Source of the DNA: Phycisphaerae bacterium
Lineage (GTDB): Bacteria > Planctomycetota > Phycisphaerae > UBA1845
Direction of reading: 5' to 3'
Length of the DNA stretch: 63,866 bases
Assembly (NCBI GenBank): GCA_022072505.1
Contig: JAJVHU010000028.1
Span: 41,442 to 105,307, forward strand
This document shows, piece by piece, positions 52,474 to 61,036 of the stretch. Made by a program: the position numbers and the translations under genes. Each line of letters opens with the position of its first letter. Within the stretch, counting starts at the first letter, position 1. Below the pieces are notes generated by a model, which saw only the letters and a program-made list of their open reading frames with translations, had not been told where the DNA came from and searched no databases.

Positions 52474-52716
52474 CATACCCACGAGCGTCATCCGAGAACC
52501 GTAGCCCCGGCAGGGGCGCCAGACAACAGCCCGGCACGCCAGTGCTGGGGAGCCGTCGCCGATGATCCGGAAGTCCCGGAGGGACGACAGAAGTCCCCAA
52601 GGAAAGGAAAAACGCCGCGCCGATCCCCGTCCCTCCTGAGCATGATCGCATGCCACAACGACAGACATCCCGATCCCCGAACACCGGAGTCCGTTGGAGA
52701 CTCAGGTCGCCTCAAT

Positions 52717-52779
52717 CCCGAAGAACACGCGCGAACACCCGAGGAACACGCGCGAACGCCCGAGGAACACGCGCGAACG
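52717..52779. repeat. Three tandem 21-bp repeats
   Basis: CCCGAGGAACACGCGCGAAC-type units at 52717, 52738 and 52759, the first with GAA for GAG. They are preceded by CTCAAT, which also precedes the palindrome at 52836. Confidence 0.85.
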
Positions 52780-52835
52780 TCCGTTGTTTTGTTTCAATCC
52801 CGAAGAGGGCGCAGGGGTCGCGGATGCGTTGGTCT

Positions 52836-53277
52836 CAATCCCGAAGGGATTGCGGCCTCCAGCCCAAGGTTGGACGCCGCAGGCGGCCTACCTTGGGTTC
52901 GCGGCGATCCACGCCTCGACCAACCCCAACGGGGTTGCGCCGGGTTGAAGGGGTTGCGCTGGGTTGAAAGGGTTGCGCCAGATGAAACGGTTGCGGCGGG
53001 TTGAAGGAGTTGCGCCAGATGAAACGGTTGCGCCGGGTCGAAGGGGTTGCGCCAGATGAAACGGTTGCGCCGAGCGGTACAACCCCTTCGGGGTTGGGCG
53101 CGCTTGTCTTCGTCTTCCGTGGGCTGCGCCCACGGCTATTCATGTTGATCCCCTTCGGGGATCGGCGTCGTAATCCCCGGCGGTCAGGCGTCATATTCCC
53201 CGAAGGGGAATTACGTGGGTAGCCGTGGGTGAAACCCACGGTGGCGTCCGTCCGAAGCCCCCGACCCCGAAGGGGTC
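52836..53277. repeat. Set of palindromes with a CCC-GAA-GGG core
   Basis: Five perfect hairpins share the core but differ in their flanks, and each flank is matched: CAATCCC-GAA-GGGATTG (52836), CAACCCC-TTC-GGGGTTG (53080), GATCCCC-TTC-GGGGATC (53147), ATTCCCC-GAA-GGGGAAT (53195) and GACCCC-GAA-GGGGTC (53263). Two more hairpins share CCGTGGG/CCCACGG (53117 and 53223). Confidence 0.88.
52931..53075. repeat. Array of eight 18/19-bp repeats
   Basis: Two unit types alternate irregularly: GGTTGCGCCGGGTTGAAGG (19 bp) and GGTTGCGCCAGATGAAAC (18 bp), about eight units in total, ending at the palindrome at 53080. Confidence 0.85.
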
Positions 53278-53797
53278 GAACCAACCTGGGTGGATCGCGC
53301 GGTGCAACCCCTGCCTTCTTGACAATTGTCACATCGTTGGGGTTGAGGATCGAGCGGTTCCGGTTTCCCAGGGTGGGTCGAGAAACGCCGCGCGCCGCGG
53401 CGCACCGGAGTCAGGTGGAGACCAGGGCAACCGCATTCTAACTTTTGAGCCGGTCCTGACGGATACCGCGGATCAGGATATCCGCGATTCCAGCATGCGG
53501 AGGCCGATCCCTTGGGCGGCCGATGTTCGCTCGGAAGCCCGAAATCCTGGAATGCGGTTGCCCTGAAGTGGAGACTCAGGTCGAGTCTTTTTTCTTTGAA
53601 TTCCCGCAGGTGCGCGGGTACACTCCTCTGGGTCCGCGTGAAACCACTCAACCTCCCGACGGGATCGCGCGGACGGGGGAATACGTCGTCCGGAAAGTTT
53701 CTTCGTTGCGGGCTGCGCCGCGGATCGTTCCGTCGTGAACTTCGCCGCCGCGGATCCGCCGTACTGCTCGGGAACCACCGATTGTGAGGAGGAGCAC
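53278..53797. other. Gene-free stretch before the large secreted protein gene
   Basis: No supported gene. A small inverted repeat (CCGCGGATC...GATATCCGCG, near 53467-53488) is present. Bases 53575-53620 contain a run of T and A, the only AT-rich part, which may hold the promoter of the next gene; no clear boxes can be named. Confidence 0.45.
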
Positions 53798-56713
53798 ATG
53801 AACCGGAGAGCGTGGGTTGGCGGGATGTTCATATTGGCGCTGTCGGCGGGACCGCTTGCGTTGGCGCGATCCGCCGCGACAGCGCCGTCGGTCCCCTTCG
53901 ACGTCGAAGCGCAGGCGAACGTGTACACGTTCAGCGCGCAGGAAGGCGTGACCGTCGCGTTCGATGCGAGCGGTCACGTCTTCACGGCGTGGGAAAGCCG
54001 GAGGCAGGAGTCCGGGAACTACGGCGTGTTCGGACGGTTCCTCGACCGCGCCGGCAGGCCGATCAGCGACGAGGTTCGCCTCAACGTGGCGTCCGACGCG
54101 GCCCAGTGGAGGCCGGCGGTCGCGGCGGGGACGGACGGCGCGATCGCCGTCCTCTGGGAGTCGATCGGTCAGGACGGCAGCCTCGGCGGCGTGGTCGCCC
54201 GCCGGATCGACCCGCTGACGCAGACGATGTCCGACGAGATCGCGGTCAACCGAACGTTGAAAGGACATCAGTCCGAAGCCGCGATCGCCGCGGGACCGGC
54301 GGGGCATTACGCGGCGGTCTGGACGGGGCCGACGGCCGAGTCGGCGGTTCGACGCATCTTCTTCAGGGTATTCAACGCCGATCTGTCGGCGCTGACGGAC
54401 GAGGTTCTGCTGCCGTGTTCGACGGAAGGCGACGCCCGAAGTCCGGTCGTCGCGGGACTTCCGGACGGGCGGTGGGCGGTGGTCTGGGCCTCGACCGCCG
54501 CAGGCAACCGTCCTGCCGGCATTCACGGGGTCATCCTGGATTCGGCGGGCGCGTCGACGGGCGGAGTGTTCGCCGTCACGGAGGATCTCGGCAACCACGT
54601 CGAGCCGGCGCTGGCCGCGGATGCGGACGGCGGTTTCGCGGCGACGTGGATGTCGGCGCGCGACGGCGAATACGCGGTATCCACGCGGAAGTTCGGTGCG
54701 ACGGGAGCGCCGGTCACGGAAGTCGTCACGGTCAGCGACGCTTCGCGCCCGGGACAAAGCGGCGCGGCGGCGACGTTCATGCCCGACGGCCGGCTGCTTG
54801 TCGCCTGGAACGCCGCCGCCTCGCACGACGCCGGTGCGACGGAGGTGCTCGGGCGCTGGTTCACGAATGCGCTGACGCCGTCCGGCGAGGTCGTCGTACT
54901 TAGCCAGGCAAAGCGAGGCTCCAGGATGATGCAACCGGCGACGGGCGCGACACGCGTTTGTGCGTCGCCCGACGGACAGGTGGCGATCGGGTGGTCGGGC
55001 GACAGCGGCGGTGAAGACAGGACCGCCGCATGCGTGACCCTCCTCGGCGCCCCGCTGAAGTCCGATCCTTCGCCCCTGCGCCTGACGTTCGACGCTCAGC
55101 AGGAGAGGAATTCGCGATCCGGCGCGGATGTCGAGCTGGCCGCCGGACCGCATATCCCGCCGACGTTCAACCCGGACGACGCGGCGCAGGATCCCTTCGG
55201 CGGCGACGCGGACCCGCGCCCGGCGGGAACCGACTTCGGTTTCATCGGCGTGACCAACACCGGCTGGACGCCGCCGGACCCGCATTCGGCCGTCGGACCG
55301 AACCACGTCGTCCTGATGACCAACGGCAACATCTCCTTTTATCAGAAGGACGGCACGCGCACGTTCACCGATCTGATCGAGGGTTCCGGCGGCTTCTGGG
55401 GCGAGTTGGGCGCGACCGGGTTCGTCTTCGACCCTGAAGTGATCTACGACGAACTGAGCGGGCGGTTCTTTGCGATGGCGGCAGAGGCGTTCGCGCCGGG
55501 GAACCGCTCGTACGTGCTGGTCGCCGTCTCCGACGACTCCGACCCCAACGGCACGTGGTACAAGTACCGGTTCGAGACGACCGCGCTCGCCGGAGACCTT
55601 TTTGACTCGCCGAACATCGGGGTGGATGACGAAGCCTTGTACATCACCGGCGACGGTTTCGGCATCTCCGCGAACTACCCGGTGTACACCTTCGACAAGG
55701 CGTCGTTGTTGGTCGGCAATCCGCCGGCGATCACGCGTTCGACGACGCTCTCGACGAGCACGCAGTCGGCGGGCATCCCGCCCTCGACGCTGGACAACCC
55801 CCCGGCGCTGTACATGATCGAACATCAGGAGGGCAGCAACCGCACGCAGGTCCGTCTGATCGCCCTGCGCACCCCGCTGGGCACGCCGACGTTCACCACG
55901 ACGCAACTGACGGTCCCCGCCTACAGCGACCCCGGGGATCCGCCGCAGATGGGCACGAGCGTCCGTCCGAACACGTTCGACTCCCGTTTCTGGAGCGTCG
56001 AATACCGCGACGGCTCGCTGTGGGCGACGCATCACATCAACAGCAACCCGGTCAAGGTCCGGTGGTACCAGATCGCAATGAACGGCTGGCCGACCTCGGG
56101 GCAGAACCCGTCGCTGGTCCAGTCGGGCGATGTGGATCTCGGGCAGGGCGTACACACGTTCTTCACCTCGATCGCGGTGGACGCCGACGGGAACGCGGCG
56201 CTGTGCTTCAACCGCAGCGCGAGCAATGAGTTCATCTCGATCGTGCGCGGATACCGTCTCGCCGGCGATCCGCCGGGTTTCATGGGCAACTACGAGATCG
56301 TGCGCACCAGCGGCGGCGGCAGCACGAGCGGACGGTTCGGCGATTACTCAAGCATCGACGCGGATCCGATCCAGGCGTCATTCTGGCTGCATCACGAGTA
56401 TTCGCCCAGCGGCGGGTCGAGCTGGAACACGTGGGTGGCGCGGGTGGACCTGGCGTCGTCGGTCCCGTGCGCGGACGTGAAGAAACTCAAGGGGCGGTGC
56501 AAGGACAACGGCACGATCGTCGCCAAGGTCGTGCTGTTCAACGAACTCCACGATGGAAAGACGGTCACGATCGCTATCGACGGGAACCCGACGGACCTGG
56601 CGATCAGCGGTCGCCGGGCGTCGCACAAACCGTGCTGCTTCAGCGGATCGCACACGATCACGCTGGAGGATCCGCCCGCGTGCAAGGCGCCGGTCGGCGT
56701 GACCTGCCCGTGA
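53798..56713 (+). CDS. Large secreted beta-propeller-like protein
   Basis: 971 residues from the ATG giving MNRRAWVGGM, with GAGGAGGAG just upstream. The signal peptide ends near ALARSAATA. The N-terminal 440 residues contain repeated blades (GHVFTAWESR; AIAVLWESIG; HYAAVWTGP; RWAVVWAST; GFAATWMSA; RLLVAWNAA), suggesting a beta-propeller. A second beta-rich domain follows (about 490-890: PDPHSAVGPNHVVLMTNGNI; SGRFFAMAAEAF). The last 80 residues form a Cys-containing end (CADVKKLKGRCKDNG...CKAPVGVTCP) resembling the end of the beta-helix protein at 43518. No catalytic site is seen. Probably surface-bound or secreted. Confidence 0.8.
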   Translation: MNRRAWVGGMFILALSAGPLALARSAATAPSVPFDVEAQANVYTFSAQEGVTVAFDASGHVFTAWESRRQESGNYGVFGRFLDRAGRPISDEVRLNVASDAAQWRPAVAAGTDGAIAVLWESIGQDGSLGGVVARRIDPLTQTMSDEIAVNRTLKGHQSEAAIAAGPAGHYAAVWTGPTAESAVRRIFFRVFNADLSALTDEVLLPCSTEGDARSPVVAGLPDGRWAVVWASTAAGNRPAGIHGVILDSAGASTGGVFAVTEDLGNHVEPALAADADGGFAATWMSARDGEYAVSTRKFGATGAPVTEVVTVSDASRPGQSGAAATFMPDGRLLVAWNAAASHDAGATEVLGRWFTNALTPSGEVVVLSQAKRGSRMMQPATGATRVCASPDGQVAIGWSGDSGGEDRTAACVTLLGAPLKSDPSPLRLTFDAQQERNSRSGADVELAAGPHIPPTFNPDDAAQDPFGGDADPRPAGTDFGFIGVTNTGWTPPDPHSAVGPNHVVLMTNGNISFYQKDGTRTFTDLIEGSGGFWGELGATGFVFDPEVIYDELSGRFFAMAAEAFAPGNRSYVLVAVSDDSDPNGTWYKYRFETTALAGDLFDSPNIGVDDEALYITGDGFGISANYPVYTFDKASLLVGNPPAITRSTTLSTSTQSAGIPPSTLDNPPALYMIEHQEGSNRTQVRLIALRTPLGTPTFTTTQLTVPAYSDPGDPPQMGTSVRPNTFDSRFWSVEYRDGSLWATHHINSNPVKVRWYQIAMNGWPTSGQNPSLVQSGDVDLGQGVHTFFTSIAVDADGNAALCFNRSASNEFISIVRGYRLAGDPPGFMGNYEIVRTSGGGSTSGRFGDYSSIDADPIQASFWLHHEYSPSGGSSWNTWVARVDLASSVPCADVKKLKGRCKDNGTIVAKVVLFNELHDGKTVTIAIDGNPTDLAISGRRASHKPCCFSGSHTITLEDPPACKAPVGVTCP

Positions 56714-56746
56714 CCCCGTCCTGACACGCAGCGTCGGCGAAAGCGA

Positions 56747-56782
56747 GCGGGCCGGAGAGGACTTGCGTCGTCTCCGGCCCGC
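56747..56782. terminator. Hairpin between convergent genes
   Basis: Perfect 12-base arms GCGGGCCGGAGA (56747-56758) and TCTCCGGCCCGC (56771-56782) with a 12-base loop. It sits between the stop of the secreted protein and the stop of flagellin on the other strand, so it may serve both. There is no T-run. Confidence 0.55.
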
Positions 56783-56815
56783 GCTGCTAAAGGGGCTCGT
56801 CCCGGTTGCTTCGGA

Positions 56816-58291
56816 TCAACCCAGCAGGGCGAGGATCTGCGCCGACTGCTGGCTGGCGATCCCCAGGAGCTGAATGCTGGACTGCACCAGCACGCTCTCC
56901 CGGTTGAGCCTCGAGGTCGCCGTCGCGTAATCCGTGTCCCGGATCAGGCTGCGCGCCGCCTCCAGCCCGCTCTTGGTCGTCTGCATGTTCGACAGGGCGG
57001 TCTGCACCTGGAACTTCTGGAACCCGCCGATGCGCCCTCGCGATTCCGCCACCTGCTGAGAAGCCCGCTTGACCACCGTCAGCGCCGTCGCCACGTCGGT
57101 GCGCAGATCCGCGGCGCCGCCGGACTTCAGTTCACTGAGCCGCGCCCCCGAGTCCCCTCCGCCAAGGTTGTACGAGGCCTGGGCGTCGATCCCGATCGTC
57201 GAGCGCGTGTCCGCGGACGATCCGAGCTGGAACGTCGCGCCCCCCGTCGCCCGCACCGTGAAGCTCGTCGTCGTGGACGCCGTCCCGCCGCTTCCGAACG
57301 ACGTGCCCAGCGACAGCGACAGACTTAGCCCGTTCGAGTTGTACGACACGTCCAACCCGTCCACACCCGCGTTCTGTCCGTTGATCTGGACCACGGCGTC
57401 CTGTCCGGCCGTCTTGGACGTGCTGGCGATGTCGTTGGTCGTGTCGCTGTCGCTGTCAGCCGTGCCGTAGTCGTCATTGATGGTCCCCCCGGAAAGCACC
57501 GTCACGCTGACGAAGGCGTCGGATCCGTACGTGGTCGAGTGCAGCTCGATGCTGCCCGTGCTGTCCACGATGGCGCTGACGCCGGTCTGGTCCTTCGACT
57601 GATTGATCTGCGACACGATCGATGCCTTCGTCAGGCCCGACGCGATCGAAATCGTCGCCGTCCCCAGCGTGCCGCCGATCGCCACCTCCGTCGCGCCGTG
57701 CGAGCGGGCGCTGCCGCCCGAGGCGCCCGCGAACACCGCCGACGCGGTCTGCGCCGAGGTGACGCGGGTCACCGTGATCGTCGTGTCCGATGTGCTCTGG
57801 CTGCGCGAGTACACACGGACGTTGCTGATATTCGTGTTCCCGGACACGCCGGTCGTCGCGATGGCCTGAGACCCGTCCAGCAGCTTCATGCCGTTGAAGC
57901 TCGTCGTGCTGACGATGCGGTCGATCGCGGTGAGGGCGTCGTCGATTTGCGCCTGGTTGGCGGCCCGCTCCGACTCCGAAATGCCCGACTGGTTGGTGGA
58001 TTTCGCCACCAGCGTCTCGATCTCGGTCAGCAGCCCGGCGATCTCGCCCATCGCGCCGTCGGCGACGCTGAGGATCGAGTCCGTGCGCTGGTTGTTCTCG
58101 ATCGCCGCGTCGACCGCCGTGATCTCCGCGGACAACAGCGTCGAACCGATCAACCCGGCGGGATCATCCGCGCCGCTGTTGATCCGGAATCCGGTCGAGA
58201 GCTGCCGGAGGGTGTTCGACTGCGCCTGCGTGTTGCGGTTGAGAATGTTGAGCAGATTCAGCGCGTTGACGTTCGTGACAGTAAGTGCCAT
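56816..58291 (-). CDS. fliC: Flagellin
   Basis: 491 residues. The N-terminal D0/D1 helices are conserved (ALNLLNILNRNTQAQSNTLR, LSTGFRINSGADDPAGLIGS), and so are the C-terminal D1/D0 helices (LSNMQTTKSGLEAARSLIRD, ATATSRLNRESVLVQSSIQL). The variable middle is Ser/Thr/Gly-rich and beta-like. It is exported and builds the filament. GGAG lies about eight bases before the ATG. No other flagellar gene is near, and no clear sigma-28 promoter was found; a TTGACG at about 58370 (minus strand) lacks a well-spaced partner. Confidence 0.96.
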   Translation of the reverse strand: MALTVTNVNALNLLNILNRNTQAQSNTLRQLSTGFRINSGADDPAGLIGSTLLSAEITAVDAAIENNQRTDSILSVADGAMGEIAGLLTEIETLVAKSTNQSGISESERAANQAQIDDALTAIDRIVSTTSFNGMKLLDGSQAIATTGVSGNTNISNVRVYSRSQSTSDTTITVTRVTSAQTASAVFAGASGGSARSHGATEVAIGGTLGTATISIASGLTKASIVSQINQSKDQTGVSAIVDSTGSIELHSTTYGSDAFVSVTVLSGGTINDDYGTADSDSDTTNDIASTSKTAGQDAVVQINGQNAGVDGLDVSYNSNGLSLSLSLGTSFGSGGTASTTTSFTVRATGGATFQLGSSADTRSTIGIDAQASYNLGGGDSGARLSELKSGGAADLRTDVATALTVVKRASQQVAESRGRIGGFQKFQVQTALSNMQTTKSGLEAARSLIRDTDYATATSRLNRESVLVQSSIQLLGIASQQSAQILALLG

Positions 58292-58546
58292 CGGTCCAGT
58301 CTCCTTTCACGCCGCGATCCTGCGGACGAGCCGCGACTTGTGTGACGTAGAATACGACGCGACGCCCCGTCAAATGCGGAATTTCGTTCGACCTCGTTTT
58401 CGCCGGGTTATCACGCGAAAGCGCACGTTCCGCCGTCCGCAACGCCGCGCCGATGCGCGGCGGCCCTTTCAAAGGCCCTCGAACCGCGCCTACAATCGCC
58501 GGGCAACCGCCCTCCGGCGGAATCCCGTTGCAAGGAGTGAACGAAC

Positions 58547-58795
58547 ATGCCCGGAAAGCTCAGCGCCGCGGCGGCGATCGACCGCTGGCACCTCGAACTG
58601 CGAAACCGCATCCTGGACATCGCCGCGGGGATGGATCGCATCGATGCCGCGACGCCCCCCGCGACCGATGATCCGCGCCTCTCCCGAATCCGCGAGGCGC
58701 TGCGCCTCCTGGCCGACGACCGCGGGGAGCGCGCCGTGCGCGTGCAGCACGTCTTCTCGGACCCGTATGACCCCGGCTGGCGTCATGCCCCGTGA
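58547..58795 (+). CDS. Small helical protein of unknown function
   Basis: 82 residues with GGAG nine bases upstream of the ATG. Mostly helical, with Arg/Leu/Ala/Asp-rich amphipathic stretches (AAAIDRWHLELRNRILDIAA; RLSRIREALRLLADDRG). No membrane segment or signal. The stop codon lies in the loop of a possible hairpin (GCCCCGT...ACGGGGC, 58787-58817). Supported by its ribosome site and protein-like composition only. Confidence 0.55.
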   Translation: MPGKLSAAAAIDRWHLELRNRILDIAAGMDRIDAATPPATDDPRLSRIREALRLLADDRGERAVRVQHVFSDPYDPGWRHAP

Positions 58796-59051
58796 CAAGG
58801 TTCGAACCGGACGGGGCGCGCGGAACGAAACCCCTCCTGCCGCGGAACGGCGCACGGATAACAACAGGCGTTGCGAACCATCCGGGAAGGACTTGAGAAC
58901 CCGCGCGGCAACCGGCCGCAGCGCCCTGCCCTTCGAGGGGCGACGCCCGCGGAAGCGCGTCCCGATCCGTCACCCCGCCGAGCATCCGCCCCTGCCCGAG
59001 GATCAGTTGACCCCGCTTCTTCGAGGGAATATGCTGCTTCGGAACTTCACA

Positions 59052-59126
59052 GGCGGCGTAGCTCAGCTGGTTTAGAGCGGCGGATTCATAACCCGCAGGT
59101 CTCCGGTTCAAGTCCGGACGCCGCTA
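59052..59126 (+). tRNA. tRNA-Met (anticodon CAT)
   Basis: The cloverleaf can be drawn: acceptor GGCGGCG/CGCCGCT, D-stem GCTC/GAGC, anticodon stem GCGGA/CCCGC with loop TTCATAA (CAT at 59087-59089), variable loop AGGTC, T-stem TCCGG/CCGGA with loop TTCAAGT, discriminator A. CCA is not encoded. The pair next to the anticodon loop is an A-C mismatch. An elongator Met or a lysidine-modified Ile tRNA are both possible from the anticodon. Confidence 0.95.
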
Positions 59127-59140
59127 GTTCTTGCGCGCCC

Positions 59141-59613
59141 TCAAAAACCCCTGAAAAACACGGGTTTTTTTGCGGGAAAATCGCAAAGTGACACGATACT
59201 GTCACCTTTCCCCATCATGCCAACGGATGCCACGTTTACCCCCCGAATGCCGTTGTGAAGTGCAACCGGGAGTGCAACGCGCTCCGCGTCCGGTTTCAGC
59301 CGGTCCGCCCCTCGCGCACGCACACGCGGGGGAGCCGTCTGCCGGGGCGGGCTAACCGTACCCCCCGACGGCTGGCCGTTCATCCCCGACGCCTTTCCAT
59401 CGGTCCCGGTCGCCTTCAGGGATGCCGGTTCCGACGCACGCGGGACCGCTGGGAGCTTCCGAATCTCCGCCCACAGGTCCAGGAGCCGGGCGTCCGTGTA
59501 ATGCCGTTCCGTGACGCCGACCGCCGCGTGACGCGCAAGGATGCGCTTCGCCGAGCCGGTGACGCCCGCCGCTTCAAGCCAGCTTACGAACGTCGTCCGC
59601 CGGCGTGCCGCGC
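59141..59613 (-). pseudogene. 3' fragment of a tyrosine recombinase (integrase)
   Basis: The minus-strand frame encodes RRRTTFVSWLEAAGVTGSAK, then RILARHAAVGVTERHYTDAR and LLDLWAEIRKLP. This is the C-terminal part of a phage-type integrase: the R..T.. helix, the LARHA...T box and the catalytic-Tyr segment RHYTD. A long Pro/Gly/Arg-rich tail ends at TGA 59141, only 14 bases from the tRNA-Met 3' end. All sequence upstream of the RRTTFVSW part is missing; from about 59613 the DNA is RHS sequence on the other strand. An integrase beside a tRNA is the normal arrangement of an island; this one has lost its 5' part and cannot be active. Confidence 0.72.
59143..59171 (+). terminator. Rho-independent terminator after tRNA-Met
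   Basis: AAAAACCC (59143-59150) pairs with GGGTTTTT (59162-59169), and the T-run extends to 59171. It lies 17 bases after the tRNA. The same bases encode the last residues of the integrase fragment on the other strand. Confidence 0.6.
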
Positions 59614-59614
59614 C

Positions 59615-61036
59615 GGGAATCTTGTAGACGACGGCCAGATGCGGTACAGTTATGATCCGTGGAACCGGCTTGTGAAGGTCACGCGCAAGCAGGACACCAA
59701 CATCGTGATCCAGACCGCGGAATACGATGGGCTCGGCCGTCGCGTCAGCAAGGCCGTCACCAAGAGCGGCGACCTGGACGGGACGTTCGTGTACTACTAT
59801 GCGGACACGGGGCGAGCCGCGGGCTTCAGCCCGCGCGAATTCTCCGGCGGCGGCGGACTTGCCGGCATCGGAGGCGCGTCCCCCGGCGGCTGGTCCATCG
59901 TCGAAATCCGCGACGGTTCGAATAACGTCTACCAGCAGGTCTACCACGGCACGCAGTATATAGATGAAATAGTGGCCATGAGACTCGAGCACGGCTACGC
60001 CGTGGTCTACCAGGCTGAGGCGGACCAAGGCGGGAGGGCGAAGGACTGGAACACCATCGCCACCTGCGACCTCGCAGGCCGGGTGCTGGAACGCGTCTTC
60101 ACCACGCCCTACGGCTCGCCGATCATCGAACCGGAAACCTACTTCGGCGACTACGACGGCGACGGCGACGTGGACGCGACAGACGACGGCTTCCTCGGCT
60201 CCGGCCAGACCTGCTGGGGCACGCCCACCGGCGCCTGCCGCGTGTTCGACTTCAACAGCGACGGGACGCTTAACTCGTCCGACGAGACGATCATGACGGC
60301 GCTGGTGTCCGCGGCCACGACGAATCGGAGGCATGAGAATCGGACGGTGTCGCCGATCAGGATAGTATTTCTGCATCAAGGACTCGTCCTCGACAGAGCA
60401 TCGCATGTCGTCGACAACCGCATGCGCCTGCTCCTCCCGGTCCTGCAACGCTTCGTCCAGCTTGATCCCGACCAATATTCTGACGGCCTATCCCTGTATA
60501 CAGCCTTTAAGAGCAACCCCTTAACCCTTGTCGATCCAAGCGGCAAGACCGCCATCCCCGGGGAAACAATCACAATCCCTCTTGGAGGATGCGGTGGTGG
60601 TGGTGGCTTTCGTTATTCTCGTAACTGTGATGGCTGGAATCTGCCGTCCGGTGACACTGTGCGAGAAAAGGCATGTAAGTCCTGCGCGATCGAAAAAGTT
60701 CCAGCGGGCTTTCGCGAATGCGTGAAGAATCGCCTTCGTTGTAACGGCCATGGTAGCGGCCCCGTTGTTACCATCCTATGCGACAGTAGCTGCACAGGCT
60801 GCGGCAAATACAAAAATGATGCGCTGGCTTGCGGCAACTGTCCAGAACAGGGTAGCAATGTTTATCCAGTAGTCATTCTTTGCGAACAACAGAAAAGTGA
60901 TTGCGACTATATCGCGACAATAGTACATGAGATGGCTCATAACTGCGGATGGGAGTGTCCAATGCATACGCCTGGTTACCATGATTTCGCAGACGACTTC
61001 GAGGTACAGTGCCGCCGTAGCTGCGCAAACGATTGA
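59615..61036 (+). CDS. 5'-truncated RHS protein with dockerin-like loops and metallopeptidase tip
   Basis: About 473 residues in one frame, open further upstream only over antisense integrase sequence. RHS homology begins at GNLVDDGQMRYSYDPWNRLV and continues with YD-repeat sequence (TAEYDGLGRRVSKAV). Two calcium-loop sequences of dockerin type follow (GDYDGDGDVDATDDG; FDFNSDGTLNSSDET). The RHS core end is FVQLDPDQYSDGLSLYTAF then NPLTLVDPSG. Beyond it lies a tip of about 165 residues with 17 cysteines and the zinc protease motif HEMAH, followed by a Glu (ADDFE) at gluzincin-like spacing. In RHS toxins this tip is the effector. No start codon or signal is seen, so it may be a silent tip cassette. 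The tip DNA is AT-richer than the core. Confidence 0.78.
   Translation, partial: GNLVDDGQMRYSYDPWNRLVKVTRKQDTNIVIQTAEYDGLGRRVSKAVTKSGDLDGTFVYYYADTGRAAGFSPREFSGGGGLAGIGGASPGGWSIVEIRDGSNNVYQQVYHGTQYIDEIVAMRLEHGYAVVYQAEADQGGRAKDWNTIATCDLAGRVLERVFTTPYGSPIIEPETYFGDYDGDGDVDATDDGFLGSGQTCWGTPTGACRVFDFNSDGTLNSSDETIMTALVSAATTNRRHENRTVSPIRIVFLHQGLVLDRASHVVDNRMRLLLPVLQRFVQLDPDQYSDGLSLYTAFKSNPLTLVDPSGKTAIPGETITIPLGGCGGGGGFRYSRNCDGWNLPSGDTVREKACKSCAIEKVPAGFRECVKNRLRCNGHGSGPVVTILCDSSCTGCGKYKNDALACGNCPEQGSNVYPVVILCEQQKSDCDYIATIVHEMAHNCGWECPMHTPGYHDFADDFEVQCRRSCAND
59814..59839. repeat. Family 1 REP-like element inside the RHS gene
   Basis: GAGCCGCGGGCTTCAGCCCG plus CGCGAA is read in frame as RAAGFSPRE. It is the same element as in gspI but translated from the opposite strand. 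Confidence 0.85.

Noticed and set aside
52700..53100. CRISPR array
   Set aside because: Repeats are short, directly adjacent and of several types, with no unique spacers of constant length and no cas gene.
53648..56155. Minus-strand 835-codon frame opposite the large secreted protein
   Set aside because: Arg/Val/Asp-rich shadow without motifs; the plus-strand gene has a signal peptide, ribosome site and recognisable repeats.
58340..58420. Sigma-28 or sigma-70 promoter of flagellin
   Set aside because: A TTGACG is present, but no -10 box at proper spacing and no GCCGATAA-like element could be found.
60320..60540. Frameshift in the RHS core
   Set aside because: The segment FLHQGLVLDRAS...LQRFVQLDPDQYSDG first looked out of frame, but it can be aligned with the RHS core end in one frame; no break is needed.
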